Assembly (NCBI GenBank): GCA_902727935.1
Contig: CACVAX010000059.1
Location: 1-64,000 of the forward strand
DNA length: 64,000 nucleotides
Source of the DNA: an uncultured Sulfurovum sp.
GTDB lineage: Bacteria; Campylobacterota; Campylobacteria; Campylobacterales; Sulfurovaceae
Reading direction: 5' to 3'
The position numbers and the translations under genes were made by a program. The notes under the pieces were generated by a model. That model made no database searches and was not told where the DNA came from. It saw only the letters and a program-made list of their open reading frames with translations. Positions within the stretch are counted from its first letter, which is position 1. Every line of letters begins with the position of its first letter. Positions 44,604-54,800 of the stretch are shown here, one piece after another.

Positions 44604-46388
44604 GTGAAAGAAGCTAAAGTATTATTTCAGAAGTTAAAAATAGTTTCACTTTTAGATTTAGCATTGCTCATACCCTCTTCTTATAAGAACAGCATACTTT
44701 CAACACAGATACAATTGGGTAAGCAACATACTTTAGAAGCCAAGGTTGATGAGGTTTCTAATATTAATGGTAAACTACGCATTACTTTTTGGCTATCCCG
44801 TTTTAATATGCGTTTAATTTCCATGCTCTTTCGTGTTACACCGTATCATTATCAACTTTTTACACTAGGTTCACAACATTATATTCAAGGTAAAGTAGAA
44901 GATTATAGAGGAGCTTTACAGATGAATCAAGCTAAGTCTCTTAAACGTGTTGGTGAGCTTATTCCTAAGTATGGTACAGCCGTTAAAGAGAGTAGTATGC
45001 GTTCACTTATTGAGTATTATATTAATGAGCAGATGCTTTATGCAGAAGGTTTAAATGCTTTAGAAGTTAGAACATTGTTAGGTTTACATTATCCTCAAAA
45101 CTTACATGATGTGGAAGGCTATGACAAAGAAGTTTTAAAATTTCTCGAAGCTTTTAATCATATGAAAAAACTTAAAGGAAAACGCGAAGATTTTCCTGCA
45201 CTTGAAGCTTTGCATGGGAAGTTAAACACTTTTGTAAAAGCTTTACCATTTACACTTACCAAAGAACAGCAAAGCGTTATTTTAGAAGTTCAACAAGATT
45301 TAAAACAGGTAAATAAAGCTGCTAAGCGTTTGGTTATTGGGGATGTAGGTTCAGGAAAAACCATGATAATTTTGGCTGCTGCTGTTATGGCGTATCCTAG
45401 TCGTAGTATTTTAATGGCACCTACTTCGTTATTGGCAATTCAACTCTATGAAGAAGCCACAAAACACTTACCCAGTTATATGAGCATTGCGTTGGTGATG
45501 CAGGGTAAAAATGAGGGAGATTATTTAACAGCAGATTTTATTATTGGGACTCATGCTATTTTATATAAAGATGATATGCCTCAAGCTTCTTTAGTGATGG
45601 TAGATGAACAACACCGTTTTGGTACAAAGCAAAGAACACTACTTGAAAATATGATGGCTAAAGACGAAAAAAAACCACATTTTTTACAGTTCTCAGCTAC
45701 GCCCATTCCTAGAACCCAAGCCATGATGCAGTCGGAGCTTATAGATGTAAGTTTAATTACTTCTACTCCTTTTGAAAAAGAGATTACAACCCTAGTCATA
45801 GCCAAAGAAGATTTTTCAAACTTATTAGCGTCTATCAAAAGTGAGATAGCAGAAAAACATCAAGTTTTGATAGTTTATCCTTTAGTAGAAGAGAGTAGTG
45901 AAATTCCCTATCAGTCTTTAGAGGAGAGCAGAGGGTTTTGGGAAAAAAAGTTTCAAAATGTCTATGTAACCCATGGTAAAGATAAAAAGAAAAAAAAAGT
46001 CTTACAAGAATTTCGAGACAAAGGCGACATTCTTTTAGCAACAACGGTAGTTGAAGTTGGTATTTCTTTACCAAGGTTAACGCTTATTGTGATTGTTGGA
46101 GCAGAGCGTTTAGGTTTGGCAACCCTACATCAGTTACGAGGAAGGGTAGGGCGACTTGGGCTTAAGAGTTGGTGTTATTTATTTACTAAAAATAAAAATA
46201 ATGAACGTTTAAAATCTTTTTCTCAAACCATGAGTGGCTTTGAAATAGCAAAGTTGGATTTACAATTTAGAAACTCAGGAGATATTTTGGATGGAACAAT
46301 TCAAAGTGGATTACAGTTTAAGTGGCTTAATTTAGGAGAAGATGAGCATATTGTGAAAGTGGCTAAAGAGAGGGTAAACAGTTTATAA
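44604..46388 (+). CDS. recG: ATP-dependent DNA helicase RecG
   Basis: RecG reverses stalled replication forks. The 594 residues have an OB-fold wedge region (AKVDEVSNINGKLRITFW), Walker A GDVGSGKT, DEQHRFG, FSATPIPRT, and VVEVGISLPRL with the LRGRVGRLG motif VI region. It is about 100 residues shorter than the E. coli protein (693), mainly at the N-terminus, as in other Campylobacterota. The start is GTG with a clear AGGAG. Confidence 0.95.
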   Translation: MKEAKVLFQKLKIVSLLDLALLIPSSYKNSILSTQIQLGKQHTLEAKVDEVSNINGKLRITFWLSRFNMRLISMLFRVTPYHYQLFTLGSQHYIQGKVEDYRGALQMNQAKSLKRVGELIPKYGTAVKESSMRSLIEYYINEQMLYAEGLNALEVRTLLGLHYPQNLHDVEGYDKEVLKFLEAFNHMKKLKGKREDFPALEALHGKLNTFVKALPFTLTKEQQSVILEVQQDLKQVNKAAKRLVIGDVGSGKTMIILAAAVMAYPSRSILMAPTSLLAIQLYEEATKHLPSYMSIALVMQGKNEGDYLTADFIIGTHAILYKDDMPQASLVMVDEQHRFGTKQRTLLENMMAKDEKKPHFLQFSATPIPRTQAMMQSELIDVSLITSTPFEKEITTLVIAKEDFSNLLASIKSEIAEKHQVLIVYPLVEESSEIPYQSLEESRGFWEKKFQNVYVTHGKDKKKKKVLQEFRDKGDILLATTVVEVGISLPRLTLIVIVGAERLGLATLHQLRGRVGRLGLKSWCYLFTKNKNNERLKSFSQTMSGFEIAKLDLQFRNSGDILDGTIQSGLQFKWLNLGEDEHIVKVAKERVNSL

Positions 46389-46402
46389 TGCTCTAAGAAG
46401 TT

Positions 46403-46768
46403 TTATTCATTTGGTCGTGTCCAAATAAAAAGTAAAACCATAGACAGAAGAACAATTTGTATACTTAAAACAAGAGGCTTAACAGCCATAAAAAGGGATA
46501 TCGCTAATACAAGAGCAATTGAGAGTGTTGCAAAATATTTAGCATTTTTACTAATAGCTCCTCGTTCATGCCAATCGGAAATCATAGTACCAAAGAGTTC
46601 ATGATTGAGTAACCAAGTATGCAGTTTTTCTGAAGATTTGGCAAAAAAGAAGGAAGCGAGTAAAAGAAAGGGTACGGTAGGTAATAAAGGTAAAAGAACA
46701 CCTAATATAGCCAAACCAAGAGTTATGAAACCAAGGAGCAACCAAATGTATTTTATGGTTCGTTTCAT
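46403..46768 (-). CDS. DUF454 (YbaN-type) membrane protein
   Basis: This small inner-membrane protein of 121 residues has the family signature: an N-terminal double helix (LLGFITLGLAILGVLLPLLPTVP in outline), FLLLASFFFAKSSEKLHTWLL and a C-terminal helix pair. Function is unknown in all members I know. It converges on recG, 14 bases apart, and lies downstream of hpf on the same strand. Confidence 0.85.
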   Translation of the reverse strand: MKRTIKYIWLLLGFITLGLAILGVLLPLLPTVPFLLLASFFFAKSSEKLHTWLLNHELFGTMISDWHERGAISKNAKYFATLSIALVLAISLFMAVKPLVLSIQIVLLSMVLLFIWTRPNE

Positions 46769-46778
46769 TTAATTGTTT

Positions 46779-46821
46779 CTTATGTTTATGGGCATAAGAA
46801 CAGTTGTTCTTATGCTTTTTT
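46779..46821 (+). terminator. Terminator hairpin with a competing arm
   Basis: GCATAAGAAC (46792-46801) pairs with GTTCTTATGC (46806-46815) in a perfect 10-bp stem followed by six T on the plus strand. An upstream CTTATG (46779-46784) could pair with the same first arm instead. It would stop plus-strand readthrough from recG that runs antisense across the DUF454 gene. On the minus strand it lacks a T-run. Confidence 0.6.
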
Positions 46822-46823
46822 GA

Positions 46824-47354
46824 TTAATAGAGACCAAATTTACCATCGGCTCTTTTGTACATTACTCTCATTAGACCATCATGGTCATTAAACACGATAA
46901 ATTGTCGTTTATTTTCAGCTTTTAAGGCTGTAATGGCTTCTTCAAAATCTAGTGGTTTATGGAGTTCTAAATCCATGGGTACAAGTTCAATCTCTTCAGT
47001 ATGTAGTTCAAGAACAGCTTCTGCTTCATCTCCTAAATCTTTAAATGACATGACTTTATGGCTTTTGATTTTATCAGCATGTCGTCTAAGTGCTTTTTGT
47101 GCTCTTGAAAAAGCGTTGTCAGCTGCTGCATAAACATCTTTGTCACTTTGGGTAATAACAATGGTATTTTTGTCTTTTAGATTTAAGACCAGTTCAACTG
47201 AAACATTTTTTTTACTTTTACTGTCAGCTGTAATAATGGTATTGCTTGAAATGATATTTAAGTTGTATTTGTTTAATCCATCAATACTTTCTGAGATGTG
47301 TTCTCTAATAGAATCTGATAGATCATAATGTCTTCCCACTATATTTTTACTCAT
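46824..47354 (-). CDS. hpf: Ribosome hibernation promoting factor, long form
   Basis: The 176-residue protein has an N-terminal S30AE domain (VGRHYDLSDSIREHI, then basic helix RAQKALRRHADKIKSHK) and a C-terminal dimerisation domain (KRQFIVFNDHDGLMRVMYKRADGKFGLY). Long HPF makes 100S ribosome dimers in slow growth. AAAAGGA precedes ATG 47354. The C-terminal domain is complete. Confidence 0.96.
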   Translation of the reverse strand: MSKNIVGRHYDLSDSIREHISESIDGLNKYNLNIISSNTIITADSKSKKNVSVELVLNLKDKNTIVITQSDKDVYAAADNAFSRAQKALRRHADKIKSHKVMSFKDLGDEAEAVLELHTEEIELVPMDLELHKPLDFEEAITALKAENKRQFIVFNDHDGLMRVMYKRADGKFGLY

Positions 47355-47518
47355 AATTTATCCTTTTGTTTTTTTTAGTTTAAAGTGAAAACTCTGTAAA
47401 AGTAAGTCTCTTTAAGTACTTTATATTCTACTCTTGAATGGTTAACAGATGGTAAACCTCATGTAAAAAAATAGAAAAATAATTTACTTAGAGTAAATAT
47501 TAAAATTAATTATAATAT

Positions 47519-48019
47519 TTAAAGTTTTTGTAAAGTTCTACGATGAAAAGTGATATTCCTATCTTCCACTCCAGCAGCTGCACTGGGGTCATCAAAATCT
47601 TTGTAGCTAACATAAACATCAATAAGAAGTGATAGGCTTGAATTAAACCCTGCTGTTCCATTATCTGCCCATCGTGCAATATTTTCACAGTTACTGGCAT
47701 CTAATTGAGCCTCATTACTGGCATATTGAATATTGGTAGTAATATTAAAAACCTGAGAAGTAATGCCATCACCAAAAGTTGCATTGATTTGGTTAATACA
47801 GTTTCCATTGGCAGTTCTATCATAGTGTAAGGCATAAAGTATGGCTTGTTCGGTATAAGAACGTGCCAATAGGGCTGCTTGTTCTTTTTGATATTGTTGG
47901 GTGGTTTCTTTAATGGTTTTACCCGTTACATTCATAATAAGTGCTGTGACTGTTGCCATAATAACAATCACAAAAATGGCTGTAACCATGGAAAATGCTT
48001 TTTTAGAGTGCGTTATCAT
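47519..48019 (-). CDS. Prepilin-like protein, MshP-like
   Basis: The 166-residue protein has a type IV prepilin-like N-terminus: a short basic leader then AFSMVTAIFVIVIMATVTAL. The usual Glu at +5 is Thr, as in MshP-type minor pilins that lack Glu5. The rest is a globular head with two Cys. ATG overlaps the previous stop codon as ATGA, so translation is coupled. It is last in the four-gene unit that starts with the giant protein. Confidence 0.72.
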   Translation of the reverse strand: MITHSKKAFSMVTAIFVIVIMATVTALIMNVTGKTIKETTQQYQKEQAALLARSYTEQAILYALHYDRTANGNCINQINATFGDGITSQVFNITTNIQYASNEAQLDASNCENIARWADNGTAGFNSSLSLLIDVYVSYKDFDDPSAAAGVEDRNITFHRRTLQKL

Positions 48020-48975
48020 CTAATGACCACCTTTTGTTTACAAGTTGTTACATTGAAGTCTTCCCCAATATTTTCAGAGGCACAAAGTTTAAAGTTAATG
48101 ACACCTCCATTTTCTGAAAATTTGAATACCGTAATATTGGGTAAAAGAATGTTTTTTTCGACATCTTGACTCATATAACTTTCACCGTTCCATGGTTGGT
48201 AGTTGGAGTATAAAAAGAGATTATATTGATTGGTTGTTGCATCAAATTCTGGAGCAAGAGCATAAGCTGACCATGCCAATTTATAACGTTCAGTAATAAT
48301 TTTAGGAAGAAGTATGGCATTGTTAGGGTCTTGTGTTCTTGTAAAAGTTAATTTTTCTGTTCCGTTTCTCATTACTGGAAAAATACAACTGGTACTTGCT
48401 AATACTTCTGGAATGAGACCCATACAAAGGGGATTATACTCAATGGTGTCCGTATAATAGTTATCATCTTGAGCAAATAAAACAGCAGCTGGATTGGCAC
48501 TGGTTAAATTTACTTTTCCATTGGATAAGTTATTCATAATATTTGCTGTAATACTAAGATTTGAATCAGGTGTTGTAAATTCTAAAATAGAAGCATGGTT
48601 TTCGTAATTAGCAATACCATTCCAACTAGGGTTTTTAGTGGCTGAAAAGCTGTCATTGTCATAGCCTATCCACTCTATGCTAGTAAAACTTTCTCCTGTG
48701 GGAATATCTCTTAGGGGTAACCAAGAGGTAGCCGTGGCATTTCCATCTAAAAAATCTTGATGTTTTTTTGAAATGGTACTTCCTTGAATTCTATAAGTGA
48801 GTCGATTGACGATTTGGTTGGCAACCAATTCGGTTTTGGTACTCACATTGTAAACAGCACGTTGCATAAGGTAGTTTTCATAAACTTGTATAATAATTTG
48901 TGAAGAAAGAGACGCGACAATGCCTAAAATAACCAAGACAAAAATGACTTCTAATAATGAGAATGCTTTTTTCAT
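48016..48975 (-). CDS. Prepilin-like protein, MshO-like
   Basis: The N-terminus is MKKAFSLLEVIFVLVILGIVA, with Glu at +5 of the processed form and a typical hydrophobic helix. The 319-residue size and long beta-rich head, with a Cys pair near the C-terminus (LCASEN, VTTCKQK), resemble MshO/PulJ-type minor pseudopilins. The cleavage position is Ala-Phe instead of Gly-Phe, which some prepilin peptidases accept. It overlaps its neighbours by one and four bases. Confidence 0.75.
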   Translation of the reverse strand: MKKAFSLLEVIFVLVILGIVASLSSQIIIQVYENYLMQRAVYNVSTKTELVANQIVNRLTYRIQGSTISKKHQDFLDGNATATSWLPLRDIPTGESFTSIEWIGYDNDSFSATKNPSWNGIANYENHASILEFTTPDSNLSITANIMNNLSNGKVNLTSANPAAVLFAQDDNYYTDTIEYNPLCMGLIPEVLASTSCIFPVMRNGTEKLTFTRTQDPNNAILLPKIITERYKLAWSAYALAPEFDATTNQYNLFLYSNYQPWNGESYMSQDVEKNILLPNITVFKFSENGGVINFKLCASENIGEDFNVTTCKQKVVIR

Positions 48976-49694
48976 TAGTATTGTTTCCCTCCTAAAGAGT
49001 AGGTACCTAAGTTACAGGAAAAAGCACGTAAGACAATGGTTTTATTGAGTTCTTCAACGGTACTATCTGTGGTTAAGGTGGTTTTTACAAATTTGATATT
49101 ACTGTCTCTACCACCAGCTAAAGAAGGCGTTGTGAATAGATTATTAGCAGCATTGGTAGTGGGAGTGAGTATTCCTGTGGGTCGGTCATTGGCGTAAGTC
49201 ACTTCTGTTCTAATACGAATCTTGGTGTCCACATAATCTCCTAAGCTTTTGGTTGTTGATTCTTCACTATTGAAGACACTTAAGTTAATGTCTGATGCAT
49301 GATAATCGTCTATGTCGTCAAAGTCTCCAGCATCTTGACCTATGACTGAAGCCGTAATATTTTGTTCTGCAACGGTAGAGGTTCTTCCAGAGACATTGTT
49401 GTCAAACCTGATACCAGCCAATTGAAAAAAAGTATTATCTACAGGGTTGTTAAGGCTAATGATAGGTGCAACACCAACAGAAAGGTTGGTATCTCCTTCA
49501 TCCCAATGTTTTGAAAGTAATATTCCTGTGTGTGAGGCAATGGCTGCTATGGCTTCTTGTTGTAAAGCAATATTTGAACTTCTGATAGATTGTTGAATAA
49601 GCATGGGTGCTGAAAGGAGGACAATCCCCATGATAACCAAAGCAAAAATAAGCTCTATCATGGCAATTCCTCGTTTAATTTTTTTAGTGGTCAT
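48975..49694 (-). CDS. Prepilin-like protein, MshD-like
   Basis: A leader KKIKRG is followed by IAMIELIFALVIMGIVLL, with Glu at +5, the type IV/II prepilin signature. The head is 239 residues in total and ends NLGTYSLGGKQY. Size and position suggest an MshD- or PulI-like minor subunit. The start lies 15 bases after the giant gene's stop codon, with GAGAGG between. The three prepilin-like genes are likely exported and assembled by type IV pilus or type II machinery encoded elsewhere. Confidence 0.72.
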   Translation of the reverse strand: MTTKKIKRGIAMIELIFALVIMGIVLLSAPMLIQQSIRSSNIALQQEAIAAIASHTGILLSKHWDEGDTNLSVGVAPIISLNNPVDNTFFQLAGIRFDNNVSGRTSTVAEQNITASVIGQDAGDFDDIDDYHASDINLSVFNSEESTTKSLGDYVDTKIRIRTEVTYANDRPTGILTPTTNAANNLFTTPSLAGGRDSNIKFVKTTLTTDSTVEELNKTIVLRAFSCNLGTYSLGGKQY

Positions 49695-49709
49695 TTTAGC
49701 CTCTCTTCT

Positions 49710-51800
49710 TTACCATGACAAGCGATTTGCTGCTTTGTCATTTGCTTTCATATTCAAGGTGTTTCCCGTTGCTCCAATGCCTGAAATAATCCCAAGATTA
49801 GGATTTTTAAAATTAACTCGGTAGAAAGGATGACCAGCACGTAAAATATCTTCATGATATCTTAACCAAGGGTCAACATTGACAATAACTTCGACACCAA
49901 TTCGTGGCGTAGTATCATCATCGAGTGCATTACCCTCATAGTTGGTAAACACATTGTCATATCGACCTTTTATACTGCTTAAATTTGTATCTGATGGGCT
50001 TATGCTCACATCAGGATTATCAGGTACTAAGGCATTAATAGTACCATCTGTTAACGAATTGTGTTTTCTAGCTGTGTACCATCCATATTTGGTATGTTTC
50101 GAGTTTAATCCAAGTTCACTAGGTAAAATATTTGAACACCATGCTACGGTTAAATCACAGTAAAGTTCCACACCCAAAGGAGTTAATTGAGAAAAGTTAG
50201 GACTTTCAGGGTAGTTCTCCATGTCGGGTGCTACTCTACTATAGTAAAAGTAGCGTTCACCATTAGCCACTTCTCCCGTATTATCTGCTTGGTTTGCCAC
50301 GCTATCTTCTCCTTTAAGTTTAAAGATACTTTGCGTTGCATTTGCCTCAATATTCAATAAGTTTAGATGCACAGGGTTCATGGTCTCATTGAGTTCTTTA
50401 CTAATATTATATAAAATATTAATCGAAGAGTTTCCTTCATTTGTATCTAAGAAGTCAGAGGCTAGAAGAGAATAACCATCATCTAAATGCGTTGTTTCTG
50501 ACATAGATGGAAGACCACCGTTGACTGAAATCATACGTTTAAATGATTGTGCTGTGTTGTTTTTGGTCATTAAAGGTGGATAGCTTGTATTGTTATCAGT
50601 GCTTTGGGTGCTTATGAGATAATTGAGGTTTAAGTTGACTGGTTTTGCCACACATGAGCTTGTAAAGTTTGTTAAAGGCGTATGATTTTTACCTTGTGCA
50701 ATAATATCTGTAAATAAGTTAATCCCCATGTGTTGGCTTAAGCTAAGGTCTCCCATATAGATATGTTTCTCTCCATTATTATTTAGGTTTTCTAAACGCG
50801 TATTGGTTAGGTTAAATTCATAAGCTTCAAACTCTATAGTAATAGGGTCATGGTTTGTACTGTGAGGTGTATTTGAACTAAAGTTACAACCATAGCGACC
50901 GTTTATCAGTTGATTGGAGCTACTGTTTAAAATACAACCACTTAGTTGAGGGTCTCCACTGGAATCTTTGTCGGTATCTGTCCAGTTTATATCAGTAATT
51001 TGGAATGAATACTTCCCCACATTATCATGAGAAATTATTTCATCATTTAGTGAACCGAGGCTAAAGCCATAGTTGTCTCTTTGGGCAAGATTATTGATGC
51101 TACTGGTATCATTACAGCTTAGTTTGTCTTCAAAAGTTAGGGTTGCGTTAAGTTCTTCAGCCCTTAAGGTTTTATAGGTATTGGCTACGGTGTCTAGGCT
51201 ATCCATTATGGCATCGATATGAAGTTTATAGTCATATTCAGCAGCCAAATTTACAGCTGTGGTATCATCATCATTGACTTTATAAATGGTATTTGGGAAA
51301 GCTGTATCGCTTTCTTCAATTTTAACTCTGTAGGCAAGAGGACGAATAGCAAAGGCATCACTCCCTCCTGTTTTTTCGCCTCCACTTAAGGTATTTTTAG
51401 ACCTTGTAAAATCAGCTTCATTATCATATTGCCCATAGAGTAATGAACCGTTTGCATCAAGTAAGGCTGTGACTCTAAAGGCTGCATGGCGTGTGGCTTG
51501 AGCAATCTTTAAATCATTTTTATCGCTATCAAGAATGAGTCTACTTTTTTCTGTATTATCAAAGTAGACATAAGTTGTATAAAGAACATCATTGATTGTG
51601 CTTGAGTTATGGTCAAGAAGTTCTACTTTTAAAGTCACATCTTTAATGCCTGTTTCATAGTGACTGGTTCTGTTTTTGTCATAACTCACCACCGAATAGT
51701 CAAAGTCAGTATTGGTTATTTGAGTATAAAACTCTCTTTTTTGTTGATAGTCATAAGCATTTAGAGGTGCTACAAAATCTTTACTATCAGTTCGTTCAAC
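49710..51800 (-). other. C-terminal MshQ-like region of the giant protein
   Basis: It starts near [14 protein letters not shown] and includes [12 protein letters not shown] and Cys-containing loops. It ends with [23 protein letters not shown], close in pattern to the PWLRxDWDGDG end of DUF6701/MshQ proteins. The calcium-type DGDG is missing here. Confidence 0.5.
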
Positions 51801-54800
51801 TGCAAAAGAAACCACATCATCATTAATAATTGTACCCAAGCCTTGATTGTCAATAATGGTTAAGAGTGTCGTAGGGCTGCTTAAATCAACGGTGAATGTT
51901 TCGTCATATTCCATTTGATAGTCACCCACAACTTCAACTTCAATATCTTGACTTGTTTCTCCAGCTCTAAAATTAATGAAGTTGCTATCAGCTATATAAT
52001 CATTATCTGCAATGGTTGCTGTTCCATCATTTAGGGTATAAGCAATTTGTGTGTCCACTGCTGATTGGCTACTTAAGGTGACCGTAAACCTAAAGGTTGT
52101 ATTGCCCGTATCACCTTCTTTTTCACTAATATCATTGATTCTTACATCAGGATAAACACAAGAAGTTGCATTTCTATCGCTTCCATCCCAGTTTTTAGCT
52201 CCATTGGTGTTAGTAAAAATTGAGCTAATTTCACTTGGGGTTAATGCTTGATTAAAAATAAGTGTTTCATCAATACTACCACTAAAATGATTTTGTTGAT
52301 TACTTCCACTTCCAATACTTATGGTATTAATATCAGCAAGGTCACCAATATCTTTGATGCTTGTTGCTTCTAAGCTTCCATCGATATAGAGACTTGTTGT
52401 TCCATCGTTGTAGGTCAAAGTAATCATGTGCCATTTCTCATCATGAATATTATTGGCTTCTAAATCTGAAGAGACAGTGCTTGAACGATTGTTATCTTCG
52501 TTGGTTGTCCATCCTCTTAAGGTTTTACCATCAGGACTGTAGGCAAGGGTGGTACTGTGGTTTGAACTTCCTGCTTTAGACATTTCGATGAGGCGTACAT
52601 AATTTCCTCCAGGAGCTTGATTTTGTTTGGTTTTAATCCAAGTATTGATGCTCACTTCATTGTCTAAAGGAATGCTTACAGCTCCTTCAATTTGTGTTTG
52701 GTTAAAATCAAAAACAGGAGCATTGTTAATTTTCCCATCAAGTTGAGGTTGTACGGCATTTAGTGCATTTAGGTGTAAGCCATTGCCACTACTATCAAGG
52801 ACTTCATTAGGTGAACCATCCCAATAACACGCATCAAAACGATAATCGGCTGTGATGCTTGGTTCTAGGTCGACACAGCCACAATTTCTTGGATTTCCAT
52901 CAAGATTGATATTAAGTTTTTGTTGCGTATAAAGAGCATTAATTTCATCTACGGACATGTCTCGATTAAACATATAGAACTCATCTAAGTAACCCGAGTA
53001 TTGAGCAACATTAATATCACTGCTATTGTCAAATGAATCATCATAAGCAGCTTCTCCTTCAAGTACCCCATCCATATAGAGTTGAACTTTCCCTCCTTTT
53101 GCATAAGTGACAGTGACAAATATCCATTCTGGATTGGTCGCATCATAGGTACGGTTTGAGAGTAGTTGCGTACCATCAGCTAACAATACTTCTACTTGAC
53201 CTATGGTAGCACTTGCATTTGCTTTAAAACCAATGGAAAATGAGCCTTTGGAGATAGCTTTTTCAGTATTGCTAACAGAGGTATTGTCATACATCCAAAA
53301 AGAGAGTGTTCCATTATCTTCATGATAAGCATCATGGTCTTTTATGGTCAGTCCTGAAACAGGGTATGCATCAATAGCATTACATAAAATACTAGAGTTA
53401 GGTCTTTTTGTAGAAGCCAAGGTAGTTCTAATATCATTGGCTTGTGGTGAATAGTCGGTATATTTATTTCTATTCAAACAATCAAAACGGTATTCAGCAA
53501 TATTGACCACAGGTTTTCTATCATCATTGATAATCACAATAATAATTTTTTTAGCAGGGTCTCCTGGTTTAGCCGAATTTGTTTTAGATTCAATTTTACT
53601 GCCACTTGTATTTAGGTCAATAAAACTAGCATTATTAGGCGTGGTTAAACTTAGGGTAAAGGGTTCATTGGGTTCATAAGAGGTATCTCCTTGAACATAA
53701 ATAGTAATGTTTCCTTCGGTTTCTCCTTCTGGTATTTTCATGAGTAGAGGTTCAAGCCCATCAAGTTTATGTTGGGTGGCTACTGCATCTTGTATTGAAG
53801 GTTTTGCTGAAACATTTTTTTGATTCTTAGAAATTTCTTGTGTTTTCTCTGTAATTAATGGATATTTTTCATTTGGTGTTCTACCTAATTCCTCAATATA
53901 GTATTCTTCATAACTGCTATATTTATCACTAAAATACTTTGAATATTTCCAGTAAGAAATTTCAAAAGTAGTCCAAAAATACCAATAACGTCTATATGAC
54001 GTATTGTTTTGAGTGTAGCTACCTGTTGAACTGTCTTCATCATCATTTAAAATAGTACCTATAACGGATGTACGGCTTCCGTGAAGTACTGCATTTATAG
54101 GGTTATGAATACGTACCTTAAAAGTTTCATCTTCTTCAAAAGTATCATCGCCATTAATCATATAATTTATATTAACAGCTTGTTCACCTGGAGCAAAATA
54201 GATAGAACTTGTGTTTCGAGTAAAGTCTTCGCCTTCGGTAGCTGTAAGATTTTGAGGAGAAACTTGTACCGTTATTCCATCTGAATGGGCTTTTTTATTT
54301 AAGGAAAGTTTAAAGGATAAAGTAGCAGTTGCTCCAGCATTTCCTTCCGTGATTTCAGGAAGACCTATGGCATTAATTTGAACCTCGTACGATCGTGGAT
54401 TATAGTCTGTAGTAGGCACCGTGACCATATCCGATTCGGTATTACCATCAATAATGTTTGAAATACGACTTGCTTCATTGGGATCATCTTCAAAGAATTC
54501 TTGTACCTGTAAGTCAGCAAAATCATTTTTATAAACTTGCTCACCACTTGGTGTATATTCAATAATAATACCACCCTTAGGAGCAGGTTTATTGAGTTTC
54601 ACAGGAATAATAAACTTTGTCTCACCCACATCACCTTCACGTTGTTCCAAGTCATGAACTTCAATGCTAAGAGGGTCTACATAATTATCTCTATAGTCAA
54701 AGTCTGTTCTCATAGGAGCAGCATTTGAACCATTCTGTAGCATGTCTTCATCACTGTCTTGAAGCATAAACTTATCATTTTCATAAATGAAACCATTCAC

